Shown: piece by piece, positions 34,538 through 42,199 of the stretch
Position numbering within the stretch: the stretch's first letter is position 1
Layout: each line of letters starts with the position of its first letter
Assembly: GCA_020444425.1 (NCBI GenBank)
Contig: JAHLLB010000027.1
Location: 1-64,000, forward strand
Direction of reading: 5' to 3'
Length of the DNA: 64,000 nucleotides
Source of the DNA: a bacterium
GTDB taxonomy: Bacteria; Electryoneota; Electryoneia; Electryoneales; Electryoneaceae
Translations under genes and position numbers: made by a program
Notes under the pieces: model-generated
Seen by the model: only the letters and a program-made list of their open reading frames with translations
Databases searched by the model: none
What the model was told of the DNA's origin: nothing

Positions 34538-36796
34538 ATGAAACACCTGCCCCTTTTACTTCTGATCGTCTGCCTGATTGTCGCGATGCCTGTCGTGTCC
34601 GGCTCAAAGATGACGCCTGCGGAATGGCAGCAGAACAACATCGATAAGAAAACGCAATCTGATACGGACCCCGGCCTTCCGCGCCTTGACAGCACCGGCG
34701 GTCCGGACACGTTCGGCTACACCTGGATCGACAGCGAGGAGGCCGGCGGACCCACGTATAGCTGGGTGGACATCACCGGCACAGGCACCGAAGTCGCGGC
34801 GGCGGACGAGTTGGACGACGATGATCGTGTCGGGCCGTACCCGATCGGATTCCTGTTTCCGTTTTATGGAGCGGGAGAAGAGTACTTCTGGGTCCAATCC
34901 AACGGAGGCGTATCGTTCGTGCCGAACCTGCTCGGCTTGTCCAACCAGTCGATGCCCTACCCGTACTACAGTGCGCTGATCGCGTTGTTCTGGGATGATC
35001 TCGATCCGGAGAACGGCCAATACGGCAGCGTCTACTATGACACGGTGACCATCGGTTTGCAGGACGCGTGCGTCGTCTCGTTCATTGACTATTCCGAGCA
35101 TCCGCCAAGCGACACGTCACCCCGCATCAACATGCAGGTGATCATGTTTGACGATGGCCGGATCCGGCTCCAGTATCAGTCCATCGACAACGGCTTCGAC
35201 TGTACCAGTTGCACGGTGGGGATCCAGGACCATACCGGGAATGACGGCCTGACGGTCATCTACAACAACGCCAGCGGCAACTATCCGTACGGCGGATATG
35301 TCGTCGATTTCATCCCACCGGATCCGACCGCGTCGCTGTCGGGTATCGTTTACCAGCTTGGCGGCACACCGCTGGCCGGAGCGAATGTCCGCTGCGGTTG
35401 CGGCGAAACGGTATCGGATGCATCCGGGAACTACACCATCACCGGACTGTATCCGGGAACGTACAAGGACATCGCGTGGAAGAGTGGTTACGACGCGATC
35501 AACTCGACCACAACCCTCGCAGCAGGCAACAACGTTCTGCACTACTCGCTCGCGATCAGCCCGATGCCGATCAACGGCCCGTTCACCGAGGATTTTGAGA
35601 GCGGCGGCACGCCGTTGTTCACTGGCTCCGGCGACTGGCAATTTGGCACGCCGACCTATGATCCCAACGGCGCCCATTCTGGCAGCAACGCCTGGAGCAC
35701 CATCCTCACCGGGGACTACAACCTTAGCCGTGACGACTGGCTGATTTCGCAGAAGGGTTTTGTCGTGCAGGCAAATTACTCGTTGAAGTACTGGCACTGG
35801 TTTGACTACGAGGGTGGATATGACGGCTACAATGTCTGGATTTCCACCACCGCCGGCGCGTTCTGGGAGATGATCTATCCAACCGACGGCTACAGCGATC
35901 CAGACGGGTTCTTCACAGTCTTTGGACTGCCCAATTTCAACAACTGGAATACGAACGAAGAACGCATGTGGGTGGAAAAGGAATTCCCGCTCGGTGACTA
36001 TGTCGGCGAAACAGTCTGGTTCGCCTTCCGCCACAACACGGATAACTCGGTTGTCTACTCGGGTGTCACCATCGACGACCTCAGCTTCAGCACCGGCGGC
36101 ACCGCGCCGTATGTGCTGCTCCAGCTGTGGCCGGTGAATGTTAACATCCCGTCCTATGGCGGCATGGTGGTCTACGACGCCGGCATCACCAGCACCTACA
36201 GCCAGATGATTACCGGCCAGGCGTGGACCGATCTCATCCTGCCGAACGGGAATCAATATGGCCCGTTGCTGGTCATTCCGATTAACGTCATGCCCGGCTA
36301 CGTGTTCTACGGCAACCTGATGCAAAACATTCCCGCGATGGCGCCGCCGGGACCGTACATGTTCAACGGCTATCTCGGCCGAAGGCCGTATGTCGCGTCC
36401 ATGGACAGCTTCCCATTTACCAAAACGGTCACACCGGGGCCAGACGGTGAGGTAGTTCTTAACTGGGACGCCGAGGAATGGGTAACATCCGAAGCGCCGC
36501 CGGACGTCGTGGAGGCGACTCCGCAGCTTCCGGAATCGTTCGCGCTGCATGCGGTGAGGCCGAATCCGTTCAATGCGTCCGCGACGATCACTGTGGACCT
36601 GCCTGAAGCCACGGATCTGGAGGTTCGTGTCTTCAACCTGCATGGTCAATCGATGGCGGTTCTTGCGGACGGTCACACCGAGGCCGGCTCGCACAGCCTG
36701 CATGTTGATGGGGCTTCCTGGGCCAGCGGCGTGTATTTCGTGCAGGCGCGATTTGGCGATCAGGTTGCGATCCGGAAGATGACGTTGCTCAAGTAG
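34538..36796 (+). CDS. Secreted multidomain protein with T9SS-type tail
   Basis: 752 residues from ATG 34538 (GGAGG eight bases upstream), with a signal peptide at residues 1-21. Parts in order: a nidogen-like or beta-sandwich segment (FWVQSNGGVSFVPN...ALFWDDLDP, ~110-260); a carboxypeptidase-regulatory-like fold (SGIVYQLGGTPLAGANVRC...GNYTITGLYPGTY, ~268-335); a MAM/jelly-roll-like domain (FTEDFESGG...WVEKEFPLGDYVGETVWFAFRHNTD, ~345-525); the ~95-residue module shared with the 26617 protein (LPNGNQYGP...QNIPAMAPPGPYMFNGY); and a sorting tail (RPNPFNASATI, ASGVYFVQ, ending TLLK). It is a probable surface adhesin or scaffold. A strong terminator follows at 36884. Confidence 0.82.
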   Translation: MKHLPLLLLIVCLIVAMPVVSGSKMTPAEWQQNNIDKKTQSDTDPGLPRLDSTGGPDTFGYTWIDSEEAGGPTYSWVDITGTGTEVAAADELDDDDRVGPYPIGFLFPFYGAGEEYFWVQSNGGVSFVPNLLGLSNQSMPYPYYSALIALFWDDLDPENGQYGSVYYDTVTIGLQDACVVSFIDYSEHPPSDTSPRINMQVIMFDDGRIRLQYQSIDNGFDCTSCTVGIQDHTGNDGLTVIYNNASGNYPYGGYVVDFIPPDPTASLSGIVYQLGGTPLAGANVRCGCGETVSDASGNYTITGLYPGTYKDIAWKSGYDAINSTTTLAAGNNVLHYSLAISPMPINGPFTEDFESGGTPLFTGSGDWQFGTPTYDPNGAHSGSNAWSTILTGDYNLSRDDWLISQKGFVVQANYSLKYWHWFDYEGGYDGYNVWISTTAGAFWEMIYPTDGYSDPDGFFTVFGLPNFNNWNTNEERMWVEKEFPLGDYVGETVWFAFRHNTDNSVVYSGVTIDDLSFSTGGTAPYVLLQLWPVNVNIPSYGGMVVYDAGITSTYSQMITGQAWTDLILPNGNQYGPLLVIPINVMPGYVFYGNLMQNIPAMAPPGPYMFNGYLGRRPYVASMDSFPFTKTVTPGPDGEVVLNWDAEEWVTSEAPPDVVEATPQLPESFALHAVRPNPFNASATITVDLPEATDLEVRVFNLHGQSMAVLADGHTEAGSHSLHVDGASWASGVYFVQARFGDQVAIRKMTLLK

Positions 36797-36883
36797 CGGC
36801 GACGTTGCGCGAACGTGGAAGAAAAGTTAGTTGCTCGACTCGTGAAATGTGGAATCGGTGTTATAGTAGCTGGATAACGACAA

Positions 36884-36914
36884 CGGGCGCGGATAATTCG
36901 CGTCCGTTTTGTTT
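36884..36914 (+). terminator. Rho-independent terminator
   Basis: CGGGCGCG (36884-36891) pairs with CGCGTCCG (36899-36906) around GATAATT, followed by TTTTGTTT. It ends the 34538 gene. Confidence 0.85.
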
Positions 36915-36925
36915 CTCGTGAAACA
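36910..36925. promoter_or_regulatory. parS-like site, one mismatch
   Basis: TGTTTCTCGTGAAACA differs from the ParB-binding consensus TGTTTCACGTGAAACA at one position. It overlaps the tail of a terminator. The perfect site at 49860 makes a second ParB site plausible. Confidence 0.55.
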
Positions 36926-37019
36926 ATCTCTCGAAGCCTCTCGCGACGCGGGTTTTGCTCAGTTCCGATTTTTCCGGATCGTAGAACACACCGCAGTCAT
37001 GCGCCGCGTGACGAGTTCT

Positions 37020-37047
37020 TGCCCGTGTTGGCTGTGCCAACGCGGCT
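37020..37047. repeat. Hairpin of the GCCCGTGTTGGC family
   Basis: CCGTGTTGGC pairs with GCCAACGCGG around TGT. Related hairpins are at 73, 242 and 58357. As at the window start, it lies just upstream of a GGGGACA element. Confidence 0.75.
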
Positions 37048-37081
37048 TATGGTCTTCATATCGGGAATCGTCGGTTTGGGC

Positions 37082-37186
37082 GGGGACATCTGTCGGCTCA
37101 CGCCGCATCTGAATCGTTGTGATCAACCTGGCAAACCGACTCCAGTCCTTCGCTGATCCGCACGATCTGTGCCGACAGGTGTCCCC
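37082..37186. mobile_element. MITE/REP-like element copy F (105 bp)
   Basis: It begins GGGGACATCTGTCGGC and ends GCCGACAGGTGTCCCC. Its right 29 bp are the exact reverse complement of the left end of copy A (117-145), showing that the two ends are interchangeable. It lies in the gap 36797-37441, which otherwise holds a terminator, small hairpins and low-complexity DNA. Confidence 0.8.
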
Positions 37187-37285
37187 CATGAACCGTCAAA
37201 TGACCCGCGATAGCCGCCGAAACAAACCGGCGGACAATCACGGGCACCAGGCAGAAGCTTCCCTAACGTTCCTTTTTTAGGTCAT

Positions 37286-37387
37286 CCCTGCTGGCAGAGC
37301 CATCAGGGGCACCTGACCCACAACCCAATACCCAATAGCCTGCCGCCCACAGCCTACCGCCTATAGCCCATAGCCCACAGCCTGTTG
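37286..37387. repeat. Hairpin plus heptamer-type low-complexity tract
   Basis: CCCTGCTGGCAGAGCCATCAGGGG at ~37288-37311 is followed by ~65 bp of degenerate 7-mers related to CCCATAG/CCCACAG (37318-37387). Confidence 0.7.
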
Positions 37388-37403
37388 TATTGACTCCACG
37401 AGC

Positions 37404-37421
37404 TGTTGTAGTTCTACAACA
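37404..37421. promoter_or_regulatory. Palindromic operator upstream of the XRE regulator
   Basis: TGTTGTAGTTCTACAACA is a perfect 8-bp inverted repeat with a TT centre. It lies 20 bases before the regulator start and about 9 bases after a TTGACT -35-like box at 37390. It is the natural candidate for autoregulation by the XRE protein. Confidence 0.65.
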
Positions 37422-37441
37422 AATCATCGTAGATTCCACAC

Positions 37442-37699
37442 ATGAAGACGAGGCAACTATACAACCGCATCGCGGTCTTGCGGAACGAGCGCGGCATTTC
37501 GCGCAAAGAGCTCGCGACAGCGATCGGGGTTAACTACCAGACGGTTGGCTATCTCGAGCGCGGGGAATACAACCCCAGCCTCGACCTGGCGTTCAAGATC
37601 AGTGAATTTTTCGGCTTGCCGATCGAGATCATTTTCTCGACACAGCCGATGAAACCGCTCAGCGAGGAATTGTACGAGCGGAGAAGGGGAATTTCATGA
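37442..37699 (+). CDS. Small XRE-family HTH regulator
   Basis: 85 residues, almost entirely one Cro/C1-type helix-turn-helix: LRNERGISRKELATAIGVNYQTVGYLERGEYNPSLDLAFKISEFF, with recognition helix near residues 28-38. Short regulators of this kind (YozG-like) commonly precede small membrane proteins; here the next gene overlaps by ATGA. It probably binds the palindrome at 37404 and represses its own operon; the inducing signal is unknown. Confidence 0.88.
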   Translation: MKTRQLYNRIAVLRNERGISRKELATAIGVNYQTVGYLERGEYNPSLDLAFKISEFFGLPIEIIFSTQPMKPLSEELYERRRGIS

Positions 37700-38184
37700 C
37701 ACGTGAGCAAACACAGTCCCGTTGGCGCATGACGGTACTGAGCAATTATCTCGCCGTTCTGCTGGGGGTTATCCTTCCGTTGCTCGCGAAGGCGACTGGC
37801 TCACCGTGGGGTTGGATTGTGGTCTTTGTCGTGCTGGTCGTGACCATTTCGATCACATTCCGCAAGGCGTTCAAGTCGACCGGGCTCTGGACCCTGACGC
37901 ACGCCAAGCCCTCCACACTGGACGAACGTGAGCTGGAACAGACACATGCTGCCCTCGGCGTCTCGTACCGCTGGATGCTGGTAGTGATGATTGCGACGAT
38001 GTACCTCCTGATTCTGGCGCGGCAGGGTTCGCTGGGCCAGTGGCTGGGTTGGGTTGATTCGATTGCGTCGGTACTGGCAATGGCGTTTCTGTATGTCGCG
38101 CATACGCTTCCCGCCGCGATTATTGGTTGGAACCAATTGCCGCCGGCGAATGATGCGACCAATGACGCCGCCGTGGCGCGGTGA
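37696..38184 (+). CDS. Membrane protein of the regulator operon
   Basis: 162 residues with four hydrophobic helices (about residues 15-32, 38-55, 92-108 and 118-142). A cytosolic-looking loop contains LDERELEQTHAALGVSYRW, resembling the 'DER' loop of DUF2178/DUF3796-type proteins that pair with small XRE regulators. It overlaps the regulator by ATGA and is followed by a second membrane protein after 12 bp. Function is unknown. Confidence 0.75.
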   Translation: MTREQTQSRWRMTVLSNYLAVLLGVILPLLAKATGSPWGWIVVFVVLVVTISITFRKAFKSTGLWTLTHAKPSTLDERELEQTHAALGVSYRWMLVVMIATMYLLILARQGSLGQWLGWVDSIASVLAMAFLYVAHTLPAAIIGWNQLPPANDATNDAAVAR

Positions 38185-38196
38185 GGGGAGGTTCCG

Positions 38197-38712
38197 ATGC
38201 TTGATCAACGCATGAACCTGAAGTCCGCGAAGTGGATTGGTTTTGGCGGGTTGACAGGAATCGTGATCCTCGGCGCGCTGGGCCGGTTTGTCATGGCCGG
38301 GCTGTCGGTGACGCTCGGGTATCCGGCGAATCTGAGCGTCGCCGGTATCATCCTGGTCAGCCTGCTCGGCGGCGTGCTCGGCGCGATTGGTGGGTTGATC
38401 GCGCAAATGCTGACCCGGATGGGGTTGATCCGGGGCCGGGGCGTGTTTGCCGGGATGGTGCTGTTTGTGATGTCGATCGTGTTGCTGCAGGCACCGGAAC
38501 CGTCCCAACCGGCGGTCGAGGCGAACCCACAGCTGGCGGTGATGTGGCTGCACAACGGGCCGGGCGTCGATTCCGAACACTACCCGATCCGTCTGGTGAC
38601 GCTCACCCTCGCGGCGCTGATGTATGTGCTGTACGGCTTCGTGCTCGACCGGTTGCTGCGTGAAAAGCCGGAACCGGAAGAACCTACTCCGGATCCGGAC
38701 CTGCCAGCTTGA
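38197..38712 (+). CDS. Hypothetical membrane protein
   Basis: 171 residues starting at ATG 38197 behind GGGGAGG. There are four hydrophobic segments (roughly 13-35, 45-68, 78-95 and 125-147) and a proline/glutamate-rich cytoplasmic tail (EKPEPEEPTPDPDLPA). No family is recognised. It is the third gene of the XRE operon. Its 3' end overlaps the convergent EEP-phosphodiesterase gene by 29 bp. Confidence 0.7.
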   Translation: MLDQRMNLKSAKWIGFGGLTGIVILGALGRFVMAGLSVTLGYPANLSVAGIILVSLLGGVLGAIGGLIAQMLTRMGLIRGRGVFAGMVLFVMSIVLLQAPEPSQPAVEANPQLAVMWLHNGPGVDSEHYPIRLVTLTLAALMYVLYGFVLDRLLREKPEPEEPTPDPDLPA

Positions 38713-39670
38713 GTGTTGCGTAAACCGGGAAATGGTCGGACGTATACCGACCGTTTACCGTCTCGTTAAGAATACCGGATTCCAGAACCTCCCAGCCGGT
38801 CGACACGAACACGTAGTCGATTTTGTCCCCGGACCGGTCGCCGGTCCAGCTGTTGTACGTCCCCACGTTGTCCGCGTCCGGATGCAGCACACGGAACGTG
38901 TCCCGAAACGGTTCGTGCCACGGTTCACCCACTCCCTGATCCGCGTCCTCCCACGTTACGAACATGGTTTCGCCGTGCCCGTCTGGAATCTGTCCCGGCA
39001 GGGGATAGGTCCGGTACAACGGTTGCAGCGCGGGATTGTCCTCACCAGCGTTGAAGTCGCCGGTCAGGATGATTGGTCCCGTGCCGTTTTGCCACAGGAA
39101 AAACCGGATCAGCATCACACTCGCCGCGCGTGATTCCTGCGACTGGTGGTCGAGGTGGGTGTTGAACACGGACAACGTGTCACCGGAGGAATCAACCAGC
39201 ACCGCCCCGGTGACAATCCGCGGGATGGTGTTGCCGTAGGACGTCGCGCCGGGCTCGGCGTACTTGTCCGCCAGCCACCACGTGCCCTGCCTCACGACCG
39301 AAAACCGCTCCGGCTTGACCAGAATCGCGCTGTATTCACCGGCTGCGACGCCGTCGTCACGCCCCACCCCGATTTCGAGATAACCGGGGACAAGCGTTTC
39401 CAGCTCGTCGAGTTGATGCCGCAACGCTTCCTGCAGGCACAGGATCTCGGGGTCGAGGTCACGGATCTGCTGCGCGACCGCATCTTTGCGCAATTCCCAG
39501 CGGTTGTCGCCGTCACCGGGGTTGTCATACCGGATGTTGAAGCTCATCACGGTGATCGGATCGGTGTTACTGTCCGGCCCGGCCAGCGTGACACCGGCCG
39601 CCGCGACGATCACGCCACCGGCAACCCAGAGCGTCAAGAATAGAAAGCGAATCCACGAACCGTTAACCAT
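38684..39670 (-). CDS. Endonuclease/exonuclease/phosphatase-family protein, exported
   Basis: 328 residues from ATG 39670. An N-terminal hydrophobic segment (residues ~6-28) indicates export or anchoring. EEP-fold metal-site motifs follow: MSFNIRYDNPGDG, EILCLQEA (catalytic Glu), FNTHLDHQS, ILTGDFNA (Asp, Asn) and the terminal TSDHFPVYATL (Asp-His). GDKIDYVFVS precedes the last. It probably hydrolyses a phosphodiester in a sugar, lipid or nucleic-acid substrate outside the cytoplasm. It begins four bases after the stop of the upstream membrane-protein gene, so the two are co-transcribed. Confidence 0.85.
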   Translation of the reverse strand: MVNGSWIRFLFLTLWVAGGVIVAAAGVTLAGPDSNTDPITVMSFNIRYDNPGDGDNRWELRKDAVAQQIRDLDPEILCLQEALRHQLDELETLVPGYLEIGVGRDDGVAAGEYSAILVKPERFSVVRQGTWWLADKYAEPGATSYGNTIPRIVTGAVLVDSSGDTLSVFNTHLDHQSQESRAASVMLIRFFLWQNGTGPIILTGDFNAGEDNPALQPLYRTYPLPGQIPDGHGETMFVTWEDADQGVGEPWHEPFRDTFRVLHPDADNVGTYNSWTGDRSGDKIDYVFVSTGWEVLESGILNETVNGRYTSDHFPVYATLKLAGPDPE

Positions 39671-39674
39671 CTCG

Positions 39675-40238
39675 TTACAGGCTCCGTGGCTTGACAAACG
39701 CCGCGATGCCAGCACCGGCGAAGGTCCAGCCGATCACCTGGTCGAACACTTCCGCCCACACATACCCGGCCGGAAACATCATCCAGTTGCCGAGCGTCAA
39801 CGGGCCGATCACCGCCGCAAAAACGCCCATCGCCGTCGCCACCAGCACCCGTAGCGGGTAGCGCCGCAGCCGGCGTCCAGCCAGCTTCATCATCACCGAT
39901 ACGATCCCCGCCGCCAACAGTGCCATGATGATGCCCTTGACGTACATCATCGCGCTCATCATTTCCAGACCCTCGGCGTAATAGACGAGGAACGGCACCA
40001 CCGGCCCGGCCTTGTGCCGTTCGATGAACTCTTCGCTGTTCGCCTCGTATTCGGTCATGCTCGGCACGGTGTACAGGCCGGTTTCGAGGTTGTTCGCCTG
40101 CATCGCTTCGGCAATCGGTTTGGAGTCTTCCAGCGGGGTGAAGGCCATGGTGTGGAATGGCAGTACGGTCCACGAGATCGAAAGGAAAATGAAAAAGATC
40201 ACGCCACCGACGAGTGTTCCCAACAGTACCTGCTTCAT
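39675..40238 (-). CDS. Hypothetical membrane protein
   Basis: 187 residues with AGGGAG six bases before ATG 40238. An N-terminal helix (residues 5-27) is followed by a ~65-residue extracytoplasmic region (FHTMAFTPLEDSKPIAEAMQANNLETGLYTVPSM). Three further helices span about 95-115, 125-150 and 158-180. No domain is identified with certainty. The N-terminal region recalls uncharacterised membrane proteins with a 'GLY..P' periplasmic motif. It is co-transcribed with the EEP-family gene. Confidence 0.75.
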   Translation of the reverse strand: MKQVLLGTLVGGVIFFIFLSISWTVLPFHTMAFTPLEDSKPIAEAMQANNLETGLYTVPSMTEYEANSEEFIERHKAGPVVPFLVYYAEGLEMMSAMMYVKGIIMALLAAGIVSVMMKLAGRRLRRYPLRVLVATAMGVFAAVIGPLTLGNWMMFPAGYVWAEVFDQVIGWTFAGAGIAAFVKPRSL

Positions 40239-40733
40239 GGTACGCTCCCTGTCCTTGAATTGTCCCTGATTGCCCCGAAAGTACCGCTGGAATGGGGTTC
40301 AGCCAACCGGAATCTGGATAGTTCCGGGAGTTTATCGGCCCGGGTTCCGGATAATTGGGTCGTGGTTCCTTTGCGTTGAAACCACAGTCCATTGAAACGG
40401 GTATCAAAGGTCCAGTGTGACGCCAACCGCATGTCTGCCGAACAGACAAGTATGTTCGCCGGGTAGTGCTGACACGCTGAAGTTGTAGTCTCTCTTTAAT
40501 TCTTATAACGATTCGTATACATTGTTATCAGACCGTATCTTGTCAGAACATCACGTCGAACTTCCAGAATACTATCAACAGACGTTAGCAAGACTCGTTT
40601 CTCAGGCCGTTAAACTCCCGATAGTGAGCAACGATCGGCTGCCTCAGCCAGTTTGCACGGGTGTTCATCGGTCCGTTGCGTGTGAGAAGTTGCGCGCCGT
40701 ACGTTTCAATGCTATACGGATGGATGGTGTAGA
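40239..40733. other. Divergent intergenic region
   Basis: About 500 bp between two divergent genes. An A/T-rich stretch at 40490-40545 is the likely promoter zone, but I cannot assign boxes. Short open frames are not supported by ribosome sites. No repeat elements are seen. Confidence 0.4.
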
Positions 40734-41231
40734 ATGCGTCCTTTGACGGCGATCACGCTTGCGCTTGCACTGCTGGCGGTATTTTCTGCTTGCACGAATC
40801 CGTTCGCGCCGGAGGAGGGCGGTGTTACCGGGGATCTGTGGGATCCGCAGACCTCCATCGGCGGCATGTTGCGCAATTTCCAGACAGCGTACACGCTGCG
40901 GGACAGCTTGCGCTACGCCGACCTGATCGCGGAAGAGTTCGTGTTTCAGTTCTTCGACGCGAACGAGAACCGTTACGATCAGTGGTACCGGGACACGGAA
41001 TTGCGCACCACCGGGGCGCTGATGCGCTCGTTTGAACTGCTGGATTTACGCTGGGGTCCGATTCCAACGTCGCTGGACACGTTCTCGCGTCCAGACACGA
41101 CGGTGGAGTTTACAATAAATTTCACACTTTCCGCGGGAGATTTCTCTCCCATCGCCGGGTTTGCCCGTTTTCAGACCCGCGCGGGGGACGACAGCCGTTT
41201 CCGTATTGTGCAATGGCGGGATGACTATTGA
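40734..41231 (+). CDS. Lipoprotein, possibly NTF2/SnoaL-like
   Basis: 165 residues with a lipoprotein signal: hydrophobic TAITLALALLAVF then lipobox FSAC (Cys ~20). The mature part (LRNFQTAYTLRDSLRYADLIAEEFVFQFFD...) has the helix-then-curved-sheet pattern of NTF2-like cystatin folds, common in lipoproteins of this bacterial group. Its stop overlaps the TTG start of the next gene. The ligand is unknown. Confidence 0.75.
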   Translation: MRPLTAITLALALLAVFSACTNPFAPEEGGVTGDLWDPQTSIGGMLRNFQTAYTLRDSLRYADLIAEEFVFQFFDANENRYDQWYRDTELRTTGALMRSFELLDLRWGPIPTSLDTFSRPDTTVEFTINFTLSAGDFSPIAGFARFQTRAGDDSRFRIVQWRDDY

Positions 41232-42199
41232 GCGGACGTACGCGCATACGACGTAGAATCCAACTGCTGCTGGCACTGAACATCGTGGTGATCGCCGGGC
41301 TCGTCATCCTGCTGTTCGTGAACTGGCTGCGGACGGGTGCGCCGCGCGCGTCTGGGGTGCAGGTGTCTTCTGCTCCCGCGAACGGCGTCGCCTATGCCGA
41401 AGATCGTCTCAAGTCGCGCCCGCGAACCCACATCCGGCAGACCCCGGCCAGCTACTTTCCCCGCAGTCAGCCGTCACGTGTGCGCTCACTCGCGACGAAA
41501 CACGGTCACATCGCGCTGGTCATTGACGATTTCGGTTTTTCCCTGACCTCATCAACGGTGCAGGGCATGCTTGACCTGCCGGTTCCGTTGACCACGGGCA
41601 TTATTCCCGGCCTTGCAGCCAGCGACGCCGTCGCCAACGCTTCGTACAGCCGTGGCCACGAAATCCTGGTTCACTTGCCGATGGAACCGCTCGGCGACCG
41701 GTACGATACGCTCGAATCTGAGCTGCACGCCGGCATGACCGCCTCGCAGTTTGCCGCGTTCATGGACACGATGACCACGGTACCACACGCCACCGGCCTC
41801 AGCAACCATCAGGGTTCCGCCGCGACACAGGATCGCGAACTGATGGACCGGCTCGCGGACTGGTGCTCGCGTCACGATTGGTACATCCTCGATAGCATCA
41901 CCCATCCCGGCTCCGTACTTTACCGGGCGGCGACGGCGGCGAACGTGCCGGCGTTTCGCCGCGACATCTTCCTTGACCACTACCAGGAGCCGGACTCGAT
42001 CCGTGCTCAGCTGCGCGCTGCGGTGGAACTCGCGGAAAAGCGTAAAGAGTTGGTGGTTGTGATCGGCCATCCCCGGGCCTCCACCCTGCAGGTGTTGCAG
42101 GAGGATTTACCCGGTCTGGTGGAACAAGGCGTGCGCTTCATGCGTCTCAGGGAAGGGTCAACGTTGACGACGGAGAAGCTGGCGGTGGAGGTTCGTTGA
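41228..42199 (+). CDS. Divergent polysaccharide deacetylase (YibQ-type)
   Basis: 323 residues with an apparent TTG start overlapping the previous stop. A membrane helix (residues ~11-32) is followed by a linker and a NodB-like barrel: HIALVIDDFGFS, PVPLTTGIIPG, HEILVHLPMEP, GLSNHQGSAATQD, WYILDSITHPGSVLY, FRRDIFLDHYQ and VVVIGHPRASTLQVL. These match the divergent polysaccharide deacetylase family (YibQ). It probably acts in the periplasm on a glycan. It lies in a tightly packed plus-strand operon with a lipoprotein before and a PdxJ-like gene after. Confidence 0.88.
   Translation: MSGRTRIRRRIQLLLALNIVVIAGLVILLFVNWLRTGAPRASGVQVSSAPANGVAYAEDRLKSRPRTHIRQTPASYFPRSQPSRVRSLATKHGHIALVIDDFGFSLTSSTVQGMLDLPVPLTTGIIPGLAASDAVANASYSRGHEILVHLPMEPLGDRYDTLESELHAGMTASQFAAFMDTMTTVPHATGLSNHQGSAATQDRELMDRLADWCSRHDWYILDSITHPGSVLYRAATAANVPAFRRDIFLDHYQEPDSIRAQLRAAVELAEKRKELVVVIGHPRASTLQVLQEDLPGLVEQGVRFMRLREGSTLTTEKLAVEVR

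Noticed and set aside
39634-40449. A 271-codon minus-strand frame overlapping the 39675-40238 gene
   Set aside because: The other frame has a ribosome site, membrane helices and tight spacing to the EEP gene; this one is Arg/Gly-rich noise.
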